Source: Basidiobolus heterosporus B8920 | Lineage: Eukaryota > Basidiobolomycota > Basidiobolomycetes > Basidiobolales > Basidiobolaceae | Assembly (NCBI GenBank): GCA_000697455.1 | Contig: JNET01030940.1 | Coordinates: 1-14,059, forward strand | Direction of reading: 5' to 3' | DNA: 14,059 nt | Part shown: one piece after another, positions 1-8,272 of the stretch | Layout of the letters: each line of letters starts with the position of its first letter | Numbering within the stretch: position 1 is the stretch's first letter | The notes under the pieces: generated by a model | Told to the model about the DNA's origin: nothing | Databases searched by the model: none | The model's input: the letters and a program-made list of their open reading frames with translations, nothing else | Position numbers and translations under genes: made by a program

Positions 1-144
1 TTAAGGCTTCTGAGCTTCAGCTCATAGCCACTCATCTTCACCAGAATAGTAAGTTCTTGTACAGTCTTGATAAAAGACTTGAGTAATAACCTGACTTCTT
101 TATTAATCATTAATAAAGATTACACCTACTTGTGGTTTTCATTG

Positions 145-160
145 CCCTAACCCTAACCCT
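145..160 (+). repeat. Interstitial telomere-like CCCTAA repeat
   Basis: The sequence CCCTAACCCTAACCCT is a perfect 2.7-unit run of the TTAGGG-type telomere repeat read on the C-rich strand. Such short tracts occur inside chromosomes, and in promoters as telobox-type sites bound by Myb-domain proteins such as Tbf1 or Teb1 in yeasts. There is no gene start next to it here, so chance, a repair scar or element debris are all possible. Confidence 0.6.
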
Positions 161-274
161 TGCTCAGTGTCAATCCTTTCTTTAATAATATGGCTCAACT
201 AGTCAATAAGCCTCTACTTTCACTACTCATGCCCCCATTCTCACTAAATCTTGTACTCTATTCACAAGAGCTTG

Positions 275-296
275 ACTGTCATGATCTCATGACAGT
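275..296. repeat. 22-bp near-perfect palindrome
   Basis: The arms ACTGTCATGA and TCATGACAGT are exact reverse complements separated by the two bases TC. The pairing stops outside position 275 and 296. It could be a binding site for a dimeric protein or a cruciform-forming relic. No adjacent gene gives it a role. Confidence 0.6.
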
Positions 297-429
297 ACTG
301 CCAAGAAACACCCATTCTTAGTATAACCCCATGCATCAGTTATCACCCCATGTCTTTTAGCCATTGGTTGTCCTAGCCCCAAGATCTCTATTCTTGCCAA
401 GTCCAAGTCATTACCACATATGGTAATAA

Positions 430-789
430 CGTTACATGAGATTCCTTATTTGGAATCCATGTTTCACATCCTGGTCTCCAGGTCCTTATTTGGAAATCTC
501 AACATTACACAAAGATCACATGGTTATGTGGAGTAGTCATTGTGGATATAGTTTCTCCATTTAGTTTAGTATTACCTCATTGCTTATTAATCATTGTCTT
601 GGCACTTAGCCTCAGAAAAGTATATATAGTACTATCCCCCCTTATGTATTCCTCAGTCTGATAAACACAGGTTGTCAATAAACATTCCTACCAGATTCCA
701 GTTCTTGTCCTTGCCTTGTTGGTCTACACCTAAGTCATTCCTGCCTTGTCCTGCCTGGTCTCTTCTCCTGCCTTGGTTTGTTCATAACA
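430..789 (+). mobile_element. Probable relic LTR of an LTR retrotransposon
   Basis: This segment of about 360 bp has the layout of a long terminal repeat. The ends form a short inverted repeat (GTTA at the left, TAAC at the right), there is a TATA box at 621-628 and an AATAAA signal at 677-682, and the stretch after the signal is rich in CCTT and CTTG. The left part carries two CArG-type sequences that could be U3 control sites. I see no matching partner LTR, no clear primer-binding site after it and no target duplication at its edges, so it is best read as an old solo LTR or a stranded end. The superfamily (Ty3 or copia) cannot be told, and the exact edges are approximate. Confidence 0.4.
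444..493 (+). promoter_or_regulatory. Twin CArG-box-like sites
   Basis: CCTTATTTGG occurs at 444-453 and again at 484-493, exactly 40 bp apart. It fits the CC(A/T)6GG consensus for MADS-box factors (SRF/Mcm1 type). Both lie in the part of the LTR-like segment upstream of its TATA box, where enhancers usually sit. Binding is inferred only. Confidence 0.4.
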
Positions 790-953
790 TTGACAGCTTA
801 GCTCCTTTACTTATTAAGAATGTCTCCAGTGTGTAGACAAATGTTACAAAGCTGCATTAGCAGCAAATAACTTCTTTGTTATAGCTTACTGAAACAAAGA
901 TTTCACCTGTTGGTGATTGTCACCCCCTCACCCTACTTGACAGAAGCATATGA

Positions 954-1208
954 GAGGCATTTTGTGAAGAAGTTAATAACCTACTTGACTGGGACCAAGC
1001 TGAGCATGGGTTTCATGATTTCCCAAAGGATCCATTGTATGTTCCTTTCTCACTTGAGAAAGAACTTCTAAAGAGATTTACATCCTTGGCAAAGTCTTCT
1101 CCTGATGTCACCATATGGCCAAGATCTTGTATGATTAATCAGGTACTAAGTTTTGTGAATCACGACAAAAGAAATAATGTCAGTAATGAATCAATAGCCA
1201 TTTCTCTC
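954..1208 (+). other. Unidentified open stretch, 85 codons, no start
   Basis: One plus-strand frame stays open for 85 codons between two stops, which is long for this AT-rich, stop-dense region. It has no suitable ATG at its head. I do not recognise the translation: it is a mixed soluble sequence without membrane segments or known motifs. It may be a chance frame, or debris of an element or a dead gene. Nothing beyond its openness supports function. Confidence 0.25.
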
Positions 1209-1347
1209 TAATGGAAGGTCAAAGTTAATAAACAGTAGATATGCATGATTGGAGAAGTATGATGAGTGATTATGTGAACAACGAAGTCATGAATTTTATT
1301 AAATGTAAATGGAGATTTTCTTGTAATTAATATTTCTAAGATTGGAA

Positions 1348-4300
1348 CTAGTTTACAATGGATTTCTTGGAAAGTTCGTTGCTAGAGATTACCATGGACT
1401 TCATAAATCTCCGTTTACAATATTTGTAAAACTCAGAGAAGCCAATGTACAATAATAGGAACCCAACGATTAGCCCCCATTCCCAGCTGATATTATATTG
1501 TTTAAATCCAACTGTATTCACCCTAGAACGAGACGCTAGTTAATGAAGTGAACGAGTGAAAAAGATAGAGTCAGAACTTACTTGGGAACATAAATAAATA
1601 CAATCATCAAGACGAGATCAATAATAAATGTCCACACAATCACAGTTGATTTCAGTGATCTCTTTAACCCAGAGAGCGACCATTCCGGCTCACGGAAGCT
1701 TCTGTTGTTAATAGCCTGTAAAATAAGCAGTAGAACTAGTATCACCAACACTGTGCTACGTGCACGATATAAACTCTCACAGCCAGCGCTGTATTCACTA
1801 TTGCAGTTCAGTGCCTGGACCCCGTTGCCTTTGCCAACAAGAACGATACTGAACGAGACTACAAAAAGCACACCCATGGCCACTCCATAAACTAAAGTGT
1901 CAAGTATGATTTCAAAGGAGAAGATGGATTTCTTGGGAGATCTGGGAGGCTCGTTCATAATCGTCTTACTAGGCTCCTGGAATCCAAGCTCAGCGGCAGG
2001 AGGAGTGATAGCAAAGAACATGAACAGAATCTGGATAGGGCTTAGCGGGTAGACCACCAAACCAGCTGGATCTTTGTAACCCAGAACAGCCAGTAATAAG
2101 ATGATCAGCGCAAGAATACCTACGAGAAGAGCTAAGTCCAACGACGATTTGTAAAAAGAAGAAGCAACGGTAGCTTACTGATTAGGTAGTAAAGTAGGAA
2201 TTTTAAGGTATTCTGATAGATACGACGGCCTTCAGCGATGGCGCGAATAATGGTGGCGAAGTTGTCGTCAGTTAAAATAATATCAGAAGCCTGCTTGGCC
2301 ACATCTGAACCATTCATTCCCATCGCAATACCAACGTCAGCAATTTTGAGGGAAGGAGAGTCTACAAAGGAACTCTTGAGTGAAAATGAACAGATTCAGG
2401 AATTAAAAGATAGATACTAACCGTTGACTCCATCGCCTGTCATCGCAACTATCAAATGTCTTCGATGCAGCGCTCTGATCATTTTGACTTTAGTGTCGGG
2501 TGAGCAGCGAGCAATTACCAGTGGTAACTGATCTAGACTATCTAGCTCTTCTTCTGACATGGCATCAAATCGAGGCCCGGTGATCACCGAATTCTTGATC
2601 TTTGTTTCTGTGAAATTTGCCTTCAAGATCCCTACTTCCTTCGCGATGGCGGTCGCCGTTTCCTCATGGTCGCCAGTAAGCATGTGTACCATAATTCCTG
2701 CTCCATAAGCTTCTTGTACTGCAAGGCTACTCTCAGGTCTGGGCGGGTCTGTGAATTGTATTAAGTGCAGGTTACTTGAATTGAACTTAGTGATGCCTAA
2801 TTACCATAGATGCCAACTAGTCCCAAGAAAGTTAAATCAACCTCCAAATCCTCTCGTTTTAAACTTTGTATTTCTTCTTGGTTAACATCAAGAATCTTGT
2901 AAGCCAAAGTCAGAACACGCTGTGATATAAGATGGAATTAGTATTACTAGAACCAAGACATAGCAAACGATAGCTTCTTGCTTACCAAGCCCCTTGAGGC
3001 CAGTGTGTCTACTTTTGGTAAGATTTCGTTAGGATCCTCAACATTCTGACAGAGAGGCAGGATTCTCTCGGTTGCACCTTTTGTGAATATGATGAGTTTC
3101 TCGGAATCCTTGATCCGATAGATAACTGACATCCTTTTAATGGATGAATCGAATTGGAACTCCGATAAGAGCTCATAATTCAGCTTTTCCAAGGCAGGTT
3201 TTCCCATTGCGAACTTATGGGCAAATACTTGAAGAGCAACTTCTGTTGGATTGCCACTAGAAACCCATTCACCAGATTGATTTTGACGGATACCCGACAT
3301 ATTGCAAAGAGCGGAGCAGCGAACGAACCGCAGGAAATTTTCATCTAACTTGGTCTTGTCTATAGGTGATGATTTCTCCGCGACTCCACTTACATCAGGA
3401 GTTGATCCTAGACGATAGACCTCTCCTTCAGGCTCGATTCCTTTAGAGGTCACCGAGTAGTAACCATCCTTGAAAATCCAGAATTGTACTAAAACCATTT
3501 GGGCCTGGGTCAAAGTACCAGTCTTCATATATTCGAAAATAATTAGGTCAGGGGCCGATTTGTAAATGAGGATTTGTTCACGAACCTTATCTGAACAGAT
3601 GTTAGTCACACTGCCTAGAGTCTCGAGTGAATTCAACTTTCGAACAATGGCCTTCTGCTTGATCATCTCTTTACCGCCAATAACGAAGGTGACTGTGACC
3701 ACAGTCGTCAACCCCGCTGGCACTGCACATAGACCTGCAGTCATTGCGTACATTCCAATATCGTAACTAGAAAGCAATGTGTAAGCGATTAAGAGCGAAC
3801 AAACTAAGGAATCTAAAGAACATACGTGAGCTCGAATTTACTTATTCCCATCACGATAATGGCGACAACTGCTGCGCAAAGTAGTAAAAACAGGGCCATA
3901 TAGTTTAGACTTGAAAATCGAATTGGGTTAGGAATTTCTGGACTAACAAAGCGCTCGATAGGCATTTTCGTACCTTTTCTGTAACCGCGTTTGCCCACCA
4001 TTACCAGATTCTGCGATTGTTTTTGCGATCTTTCCGATTTCACTATTCATACCGGTGCCAATGACTATGCCTCTAGCGCGTCCTTTTGAGGCTATGGTTG
4101 AAGAGTAGGCCATGTTGATACGATCGCCCAAAGGGATATCTTCTTTAAGAAGAATGTTTAACCTTCAATGCAAGATAGTTTAGGATGAATTCCGTTTGGA
4201 CTATAAGATTGAACTAACCCTTTGCTAACGTGTTCAGATTCACCAGTAAGTAGAGCCTCATCCACCTCAAAATTTGATACATAGAACAACCGAACATCTG

Positions 4301-4835
4301 CAGCAACGGAGTCACCCTCCTGAATAAGAAGGATATCCCCAGGAACTAACTCTCGACTGCTTATAATTGATTCCACGCCGTCACGTAGGACACGAGCCGA
4401 AGGTGAGGACATCCCACGTAACGCTTTCATCGTCTGCTCTGCCTTGTAAACCTGTTGGACACCTAGTGATATATTCAACAAAGTAATAGCAAGAACCAGA
4501 GATCCAGAAATGTAATCTTTCTGTACATAAGACAGGATCTACAAGTATGATTAAACTTAATAATCCACCTCTACCAATACATATTTAACGAGCAATCATA
4601 CCGTTACAGCAATCAGGATGTAGTTGATCGCATCCTTGAGTTGATATGATGCGATGGTATACCACTTGATATCCCCAGCACCACCCAGCTCGTTATGTCC
4701 GTACTGACTCAACCTGGCAGTAGCATCGGCGCTCCGCAAACCTGTATCCGTATTTGTGTTGAGCGATTGTATTACCAATTCGAGATCCAGAGAATGCCAT
4801 GGTGAAGTAGATGTGTCCAGCATTTTCAGAACCAT
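1348..4835 (-). CDS. ENA-type (P-type IID) cation-transporting ATPase, 11 exons
   Basis: Plasma-membrane or endomembrane pump that uses ATP to export Na+ and/or K+, inferred from family IID. Minus-strand exons are 4602-4835, 4219-4538, 3974-4162, 3826-3909, 3586-3766, 2986-3522, 2805-2919, 2422-2748, 2179-2361, 1582-2119 and 1348-1522. They give 2883 nt, an in-frame 960-residue protein. I see the cation-ATPase N-terminal domain (about 10-70), TGES (176-179), the phosphorylation motif DKTGTLT with D335, KGATE (484-488, where KGAPE is usual), TGDH (578-581) and GDGVND (658-663). The C-terminal membrane domain has the IID-like CNxxYxxxCExxxRAR pattern, and the WEWG segment lies in the last exon. 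At intron 2120-2178 a second acceptor would keep four more residues; I chose the one matching family length in that membrane segment. A TATA box lies 51-62 bp upstream. Family membership is firm; the transported ion is not shown by sequence. Confidence 0.93.
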
Positions 4836-4885
4836 GATAAATTCAGCAATAGATTTACTACTACGAACCCGACCGTCTTAGGCGC

Positions 4886-4897
4886 TTATATATATAA
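4886..4897 (-). promoter_or_regulatory. TATA box of the ATPase gene
   Basis: The palindromic TTATATATATAA lies 51-62 bp upstream of the ATPase start codon at 4835. That spacing leaves room for a short leader and matches the TATA-to-ATG spacing of other genes in this window. The sequence reads the same on both strands; the minus orientation is assigned from the nearest start. Confidence 0.6.
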
Positions 4898-4898
4898 T

Positions 4899-4944
4899 CC
4901 TCCGCAGTTGTCGCAAATCATCATGATATGGTAATCTGCGGAGG
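4899..4944. promoter_or_regulatory. 9-bp inverted repeat next to the TATA box
   Basis: CCTCCGCAG (4899-4907) and CTGCGGAGG (4936-4944) are exact reverse complements separated by 28 bp, directly upstream of the ATPase TATA box. The CGGAGG half-site resembles those of fungal zinc-cluster (Zn2Cys6) regulators, but the 28-bp gap is longer than usual for one dimer. It could be two separate sites for an activator, or a DNA or RNA hairpin. Confidence 0.45.
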
Positions 4945-4982
4945 TGGACAAACTGCTTTGACCGCCTTAATTCCGGATGTTC

Positions 4983-5088
4983 CTGAATATAGAATTGAAT
5001 AGAACTAGGACTGAATATAGATTTGAGTATAGGACTGAATATAGATTTGAGTATAGGACTGAATATAGATTTGAGTATAGGACTGAAT
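4983..5088. repeat. 24-bp minisatellite
   Basis: Three identical tandem units begin at 5011, 5035 and 5059. Each starts CTGAATATAG and ends GAGTATAGGA. A 6-base partial fourth unit starts at 5083. A diverged 28-base version at 4983-5010 precedes them. The exact identity of the three units points to recent expansion. The array lies about 150-250 bp upstream of the ATPase start and about 670 bp upstream of the deaminase start. Confidence 0.85.
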
Positions 5089-5376
5089 TACTCACTACAA
5101 CGATCATCCAATGACCATGCGAAGGTGTCTTCTATTCATTCTAAATTAACCGAATATAGCTTATCGTGGGTGAAAATATGTCATACCTCTATATTCCATG
5201 GGGAATCCTTTGAAATCGTGTGAAATCGTGTGAAATTGTGCCATACAACACCAACAAACTCTATCCTTGCTTGAGATATGCGTCTTTCTTGGTAATCTGC
5301 ACAAATATAGAAGTTCAGTTTAACTACGCACCTAAGATAAACATTATCCTATGCAGAAAGCGTTCGTGAATGTTTC

Positions 5377-5388
5377 TTAGGGTTAGGG
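5377..5388 (+). repeat. TTAGGG pair (telobox-like)
   Basis: TTAGGGTTAGGG occurs about 370 bp upstream of the deaminase start codon. In yeasts, TTAGGG sites in promoters bind Tbf1-type factors, so a control role is possible. It is in the opposite orientation to the CCCTAA tract at 145-160. Confidence 0.5.
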
Positions 5389-5701
5389 TGCACCTCACCT
5401 ATCCAACGATAAGATTTTCCCAATACCGGAAAATTGTATCCCCCTGGACTGTCCCAAATGCTACCAACCACACTCTAAATAGCCGCTCATTGATGAATTG
5501 GGACTCGAGATCTTTGATGTTTCCAAACAACTAAAGATTATCGACGAATGCATCAACCTGTGATTCGTGGCTCTATTGAACTTTTGAGATATGTTCAATT
5601 TATTCACGATTCAGCGCATACATCCTTTTCACAACTGACAAGATATTCTATAATTCGTTAGTCATCGTGTAACTCGTTACCCCAAAAGGTCACCGATTCT
5701 G

Positions 5702-5713
5702 TTTAAATATAAA
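5702..5713 (+). promoter_or_regulatory. TATA-like box of the deaminase gene
   Basis: TTTAAATATAAA lies 43-54 bp upstream of the ATG at 5756, in the same spacing class as the other TATA boxes in the window. Confidence 0.5.
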
Positions 5714-5755
5714 CCTCTACCAATCCTGCTTGTATTCCCATATTACCAAGTTACT

Positions 5756-6223
5756 ATGAATTTTGCTGAACGTACTATTGAGCTAGCTAAAGAGAACGTA
5801 AGGAATGGAGGACGTCCTTTCGCCTGCGTTATAGTTCAAAATGGAGAAATCCTCGTAGAGAGTCCTAACCTAGTAGCCCAAACTAGCGACCCAACCGCTC
5901 ATGCCGAGATTCTTGCAGTAAGGCAAGCTTGTATGAAGCTCCAAACCGAGCATCTGACCGATTGCGAAATCTATATTCTTGCCAGTCCCTGTCCTATGTG
6001 CTTGGGTTCTCTCTACTATTGCAGCCCCAAGAAGGTCATTTACCTAACTACCCGTGAGGAATACTCGGAATACTACACAGATGATAGAAAATACTTTGAA
6101 TTGAACAATTTCTACGATGAGTTCAGCAAACCAATTGAACAACGTCGTTTACCTATGGTGAAAGAACATAGACAAGATGCGATTGAAGTGTACGCTTTGT
6201 GGAAAAAATTGAACAAGCCATAG
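5756..6223 (+). CDS. Guanine deaminase-like cytidine deaminase family protein
   Basis: A 155-residue zinc hydrolase predicted to deaminate a purine base, most likely guanine to xanthine, in the cytosol. The zinc site is complete: HAE (H49, with E51 as the proton carrier) and PCPMC (C79 and C82). The context DPTAHAE, then DCEIY, PCPMCLG and a C-terminal KPIEQRR segment resembles bacterial GuaD (about 156 residues), including a tail with a conserved-looking tryptophan. It is less like tRNA adenosine deaminase or yeast cytosine deaminase, though these remain alternatives. The gene has no intron, unlike the ATPase and the transporter next to it. It starts at the first ATG after a TATA-like box. 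Yeast guanine deaminase (Gud1) belongs to the unrelated amidohydrolase family, so this type in a fungus is notable. Confidence 0.85.
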   Translation: MNFAERTIELAKENVRNGGRPFACVIVQNGEILVESPNLVAQTSDPTAHAEILAVRQACMKLQTEHLTDCEIYILASPCPMCLGSLYYCSPKKVIYLTTREEYSEYYTDDRKYFELNNFYDEFSKPIEQRRLPMVKEHRQDAIEVYALWKKLNKP

Positions 6224-6515
6224 AGGCATTGCATTGTTGTCATTTTCAGATAAAGATCCAATTTAATCCATTACATCTCTCTGTATCTAAATCGCTCAAT
6301 CTCTAGTCCTAGCATCATGATTTTCTGATTGATATGAAGAATAGGAATGTGTTTCTTGGTTTAACTAACCCTAACTCGAAGTCAATGATAGAATTGGCTC
6401 GAAATACGGCGGAGTGGAATGTACAGAGAATTATGTATTATATAAATTGTCTACACTATGTGATAATTGATATTACAAAGATTCAACAACTCAGTTTGTT
6501 TACTCCACCAAGAAA
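6224..6515. other. Convergent 3' region
   Basis: This stretch of 292 bp lies between the deaminase stop (plus) and the transporter stop (minus) and must hold both 3' UTRs. It is AT-rich and contains CTAACCCTAAC at 6365-6375, a third telomere-like scrap. A plus-strand frame (6334-6630) overlaps the transporter end and has no recognisable content. Confidence 0.6.
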
Positions 6516-8209
6516 TTACGAATCAGCCTTCGGTATGATTCTTCGAGGTTTGGCGATAACAACCGGGATTAGTAAGCCATTTAAGATAGCGAAGATCAGC
6601 AAAGTGTACAGAAATCCAATCCGGTCGTAAGCAATGCCTCCAACAATCGGGCCAATGAACATACCTTTGAATTTCAATAGTTTAACAAGCTGTTCTACGC
6701 AAAGCACATTTACAATGAAACTTACCCCCACTAAACGCCATATTGAAAAGACCGAATGCCTGAGCGTAGGCACCGCCACCGAGTGCTCGGATGTAATCAC
6801 CAAGCTCAGGTTGGACCGGTGTCATCACCTACATATTGGCTTAGATCATGTTTCATTTTACAAGATTATTCGATAAAATCCTACCATGGATTGACTGGCA
6901 CCACACAACATCATCACTACAATAAGTGCCCAGAGGACCTTGGGAACAGCCAAAAAAGTGATAATCACAGAAAAGGCTATCAGACCAACACCACTGACAA
7001 ACATGCGTCCATAATGATCACTTAACCAGCCAGAAACTGGAGCAATGAACACATTCGGAACGACAAGTGCGATATACAACAAACCGATAGTGCCGGTGCT
7101 GTATCCAAACTCGTCACCCAGATATATCGTAAGCGTAGGCTCAATACCTGTCAAGAATTCGCATATTTAGTGTTGAATGTATGTAGAGAATGATGAAATT
7201 GAACTTACAAGCATAGGCTGATGATGATAGTAACGTGATTAAAAAACATTTGATGATGGGCCAGTGCTTCATCATGCTAAGCATATTTAAGGATTTCTGT
7301 TCGATATTTGTTTCTTCAGTAGTTTTGTGATCCCCGTCCAAGGATTTCTCTGTATCCATCTGAAGCTTTTCGGTTGCTTTGGTTGCTTCCTCTATGGCCT
7401 TTGACATCTCTCTCATTTGGGCATCATTGGGTGCGATGCATAAACGCACTAAGAAATCGAAGAACGCTAGTGATGCACATAGAATAAAGGGTGAGGCATA
7501 ACTGGAGTGTTCAAAGAGAAGACCGCCAACAGTCGGCCCAATGGCAAATCCAACCCCGTGACCACCCATGGCAGTTCCAACGGCGACACCGAATTGATTT
7601 GGTGGGAAAGCATCAGCCAACATAGCTACACCTATTACCCAGGACGCTGCTGCCGATATTCCTTGGATAACACGGATGATCAAGAATTCCCAAAATGCAT
7701 TTGCGAATGGAAAGAGAGCGCATGCGACACATAAACATAATAGACTAATAAGCATGGGGAGCTTTCTCGTTCTATAGCGATCACTGAGAAGAGCAAATAT
7801 TGGGGTCGCCCCTAACAAGCCGGCAGCTATTAGAAAAGTTAGTAACCCGACAAAACTTCGTTCTCAGGGAAATATCGTAAGAAACGTACCAAAAGACCCC
7901 ATAAGGAGACCAACAGTAGCGGAATCGCCCTGCAACTTTTCTTCAACGATTGAAGGCAAGATAGGAACCTAAGGTGAGTTTCCATATGAATACAAAGTGA
8001 TGGCTAACATGGCTAAGCACTACATACCACTATACCATAAATGAGCATATCCCTGTAAAGAGAAACAAGTTAATAATGTGTAAAATCCGAGGTAGCTATA
8101 CCAGCAATACATACGTGAATATGGCTAGAGTAACCACAATCAAAACCGCGGTTTTCGACTCACGAAAGATTTTTATACGGCCTAGAATGCCGTTGTTGTC
8201 GGTAGACAT
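6516..8209 (-). CDS. Major facilitator superfamily transporter (DHA1/VMAT-like), 7 exons
   Basis: A predicted proton-coupled small-molecule antiporter of 443 residues. Minus-strand exons are 8115-8209, 8028-8052, 7890-7968, 7209-7826, 6885-7147, 6726-6828 and 6516-6664 (1332 nt, in frame throughout). The second exon is only 25 nt. Helix 1 carries DMLIYGIVVPILP, close to the start of fungal and vesicular-amine (SLC18-like) transporters. Motif A follows helix 2 (LLSDRYRTRK, 79-88). A motif C-like glycine/proline stretch (GFAIGPTVGG) lies in helix 5. The long charged loop between helices 6 and 7 is rich in E, K and T, as is usual in 12-helix MFS proteins, and the second half repeats GWLSDHYGR. 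The start is the first ATG, after a TATA-like box at 8264-8272. The substrate cannot be told; drugs, polyamines or amines are the usual guesses. Confidence 0.9.
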
Positions 8210-8263
8210 GATAGATGTGAATGAAAGTAAACTGGGTGCACTTGGAGTGGTTCAGGAGGATGA

Positions 8264-8272
8264 TAATTATAA
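8264..8272 (-). promoter_or_regulatory. TATA-like box of the transporter gene
   Basis: On the minus strand this reads TTATAATTA, 55-63 bp upstream of the ATG at 8209. The spacing agrees with the TATA boxes of the ATPase, deaminase, HIT and second H2A genes. Confidence 0.4.

Larger units (their letters stand above)
93..936 (+). repeat. Diverged direct repeat pair (93-157 and 869-936)
   Basis: The two segments share an ordered series of blocks: ACTTCTTT followed by TTA, then AAAGATT with CACCT, then CCCT with ACCCT. By eye about two thirds of positions agree once small gaps are allowed. The LTR-like segment at 430-789 lies between them. They may be parts of an old element or an old local duplication. 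No coding function is evident in either copy. Confidence 0.4.
1..1347. other. Gene-poor stretch with relic repeats
   Basis: I can name no host gene here. Both strands are broken by many stops, apart from one unidentified 85-codon open stretch (954-1208, plus). The region holds a probable relic LTR (about 430-789), a 22-bp palindrome (275-296), a short hairpin (410-427), a CCCTAA repeat (145-160) and two diverged copies of a segment of about 65 bp (93-157 and 869-936). The last 130 bases or so should be the 3' UTR of the ATPase gene that ends at 1348. The density of palindromes and relic repeats suggests old mobile-element debris next to the gene block. Confidence 0.6.
4836..5755. other. Divergent intergenic region between ATPase and deaminase genes
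   Basis: This 920-bp region separates two divergent genes and must hold both promoters. It contains a TATA box for each gene, a 9-bp inverted repeat (4899-4944), a 24-bp minisatellite (4983-5088), a 10-bp triplicate GTGTGAAAT(C/T) (about 5210-5238) and a TTAGGG pair (5377-5388). The plus-strand frame of 66 codons over the minisatellite only reflects the repeat length being a multiple of three, so I do not call it a gene. Confidence 0.7.

Noticed and set aside
4143-4162. A 20-nt intron in the ATPase gene
   Set aside because: One reading of the frame change after VSKG gave a 20-nt intron. A 56-nt intron at 4163-4218 with a GTTAGT donor and AAG acceptor gives a better fit to the family sequence before PLGDRIN.
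4983-5088. CRISPR array
   Set aside because: The units are head-to-tail without spacers, so this is a minisatellite.
5023-5223. Small protein with repeated SIGLNIDL
   Set aside because: It arises from the 24-bp minisatellite being divisible by three; the rest of the frame has no protein character.
6334-6630. Plus-strand gene of 98 residues
   Set aside because: It spans the convergent 3' region and the antisense of the last transporter exon; no recognisable family.
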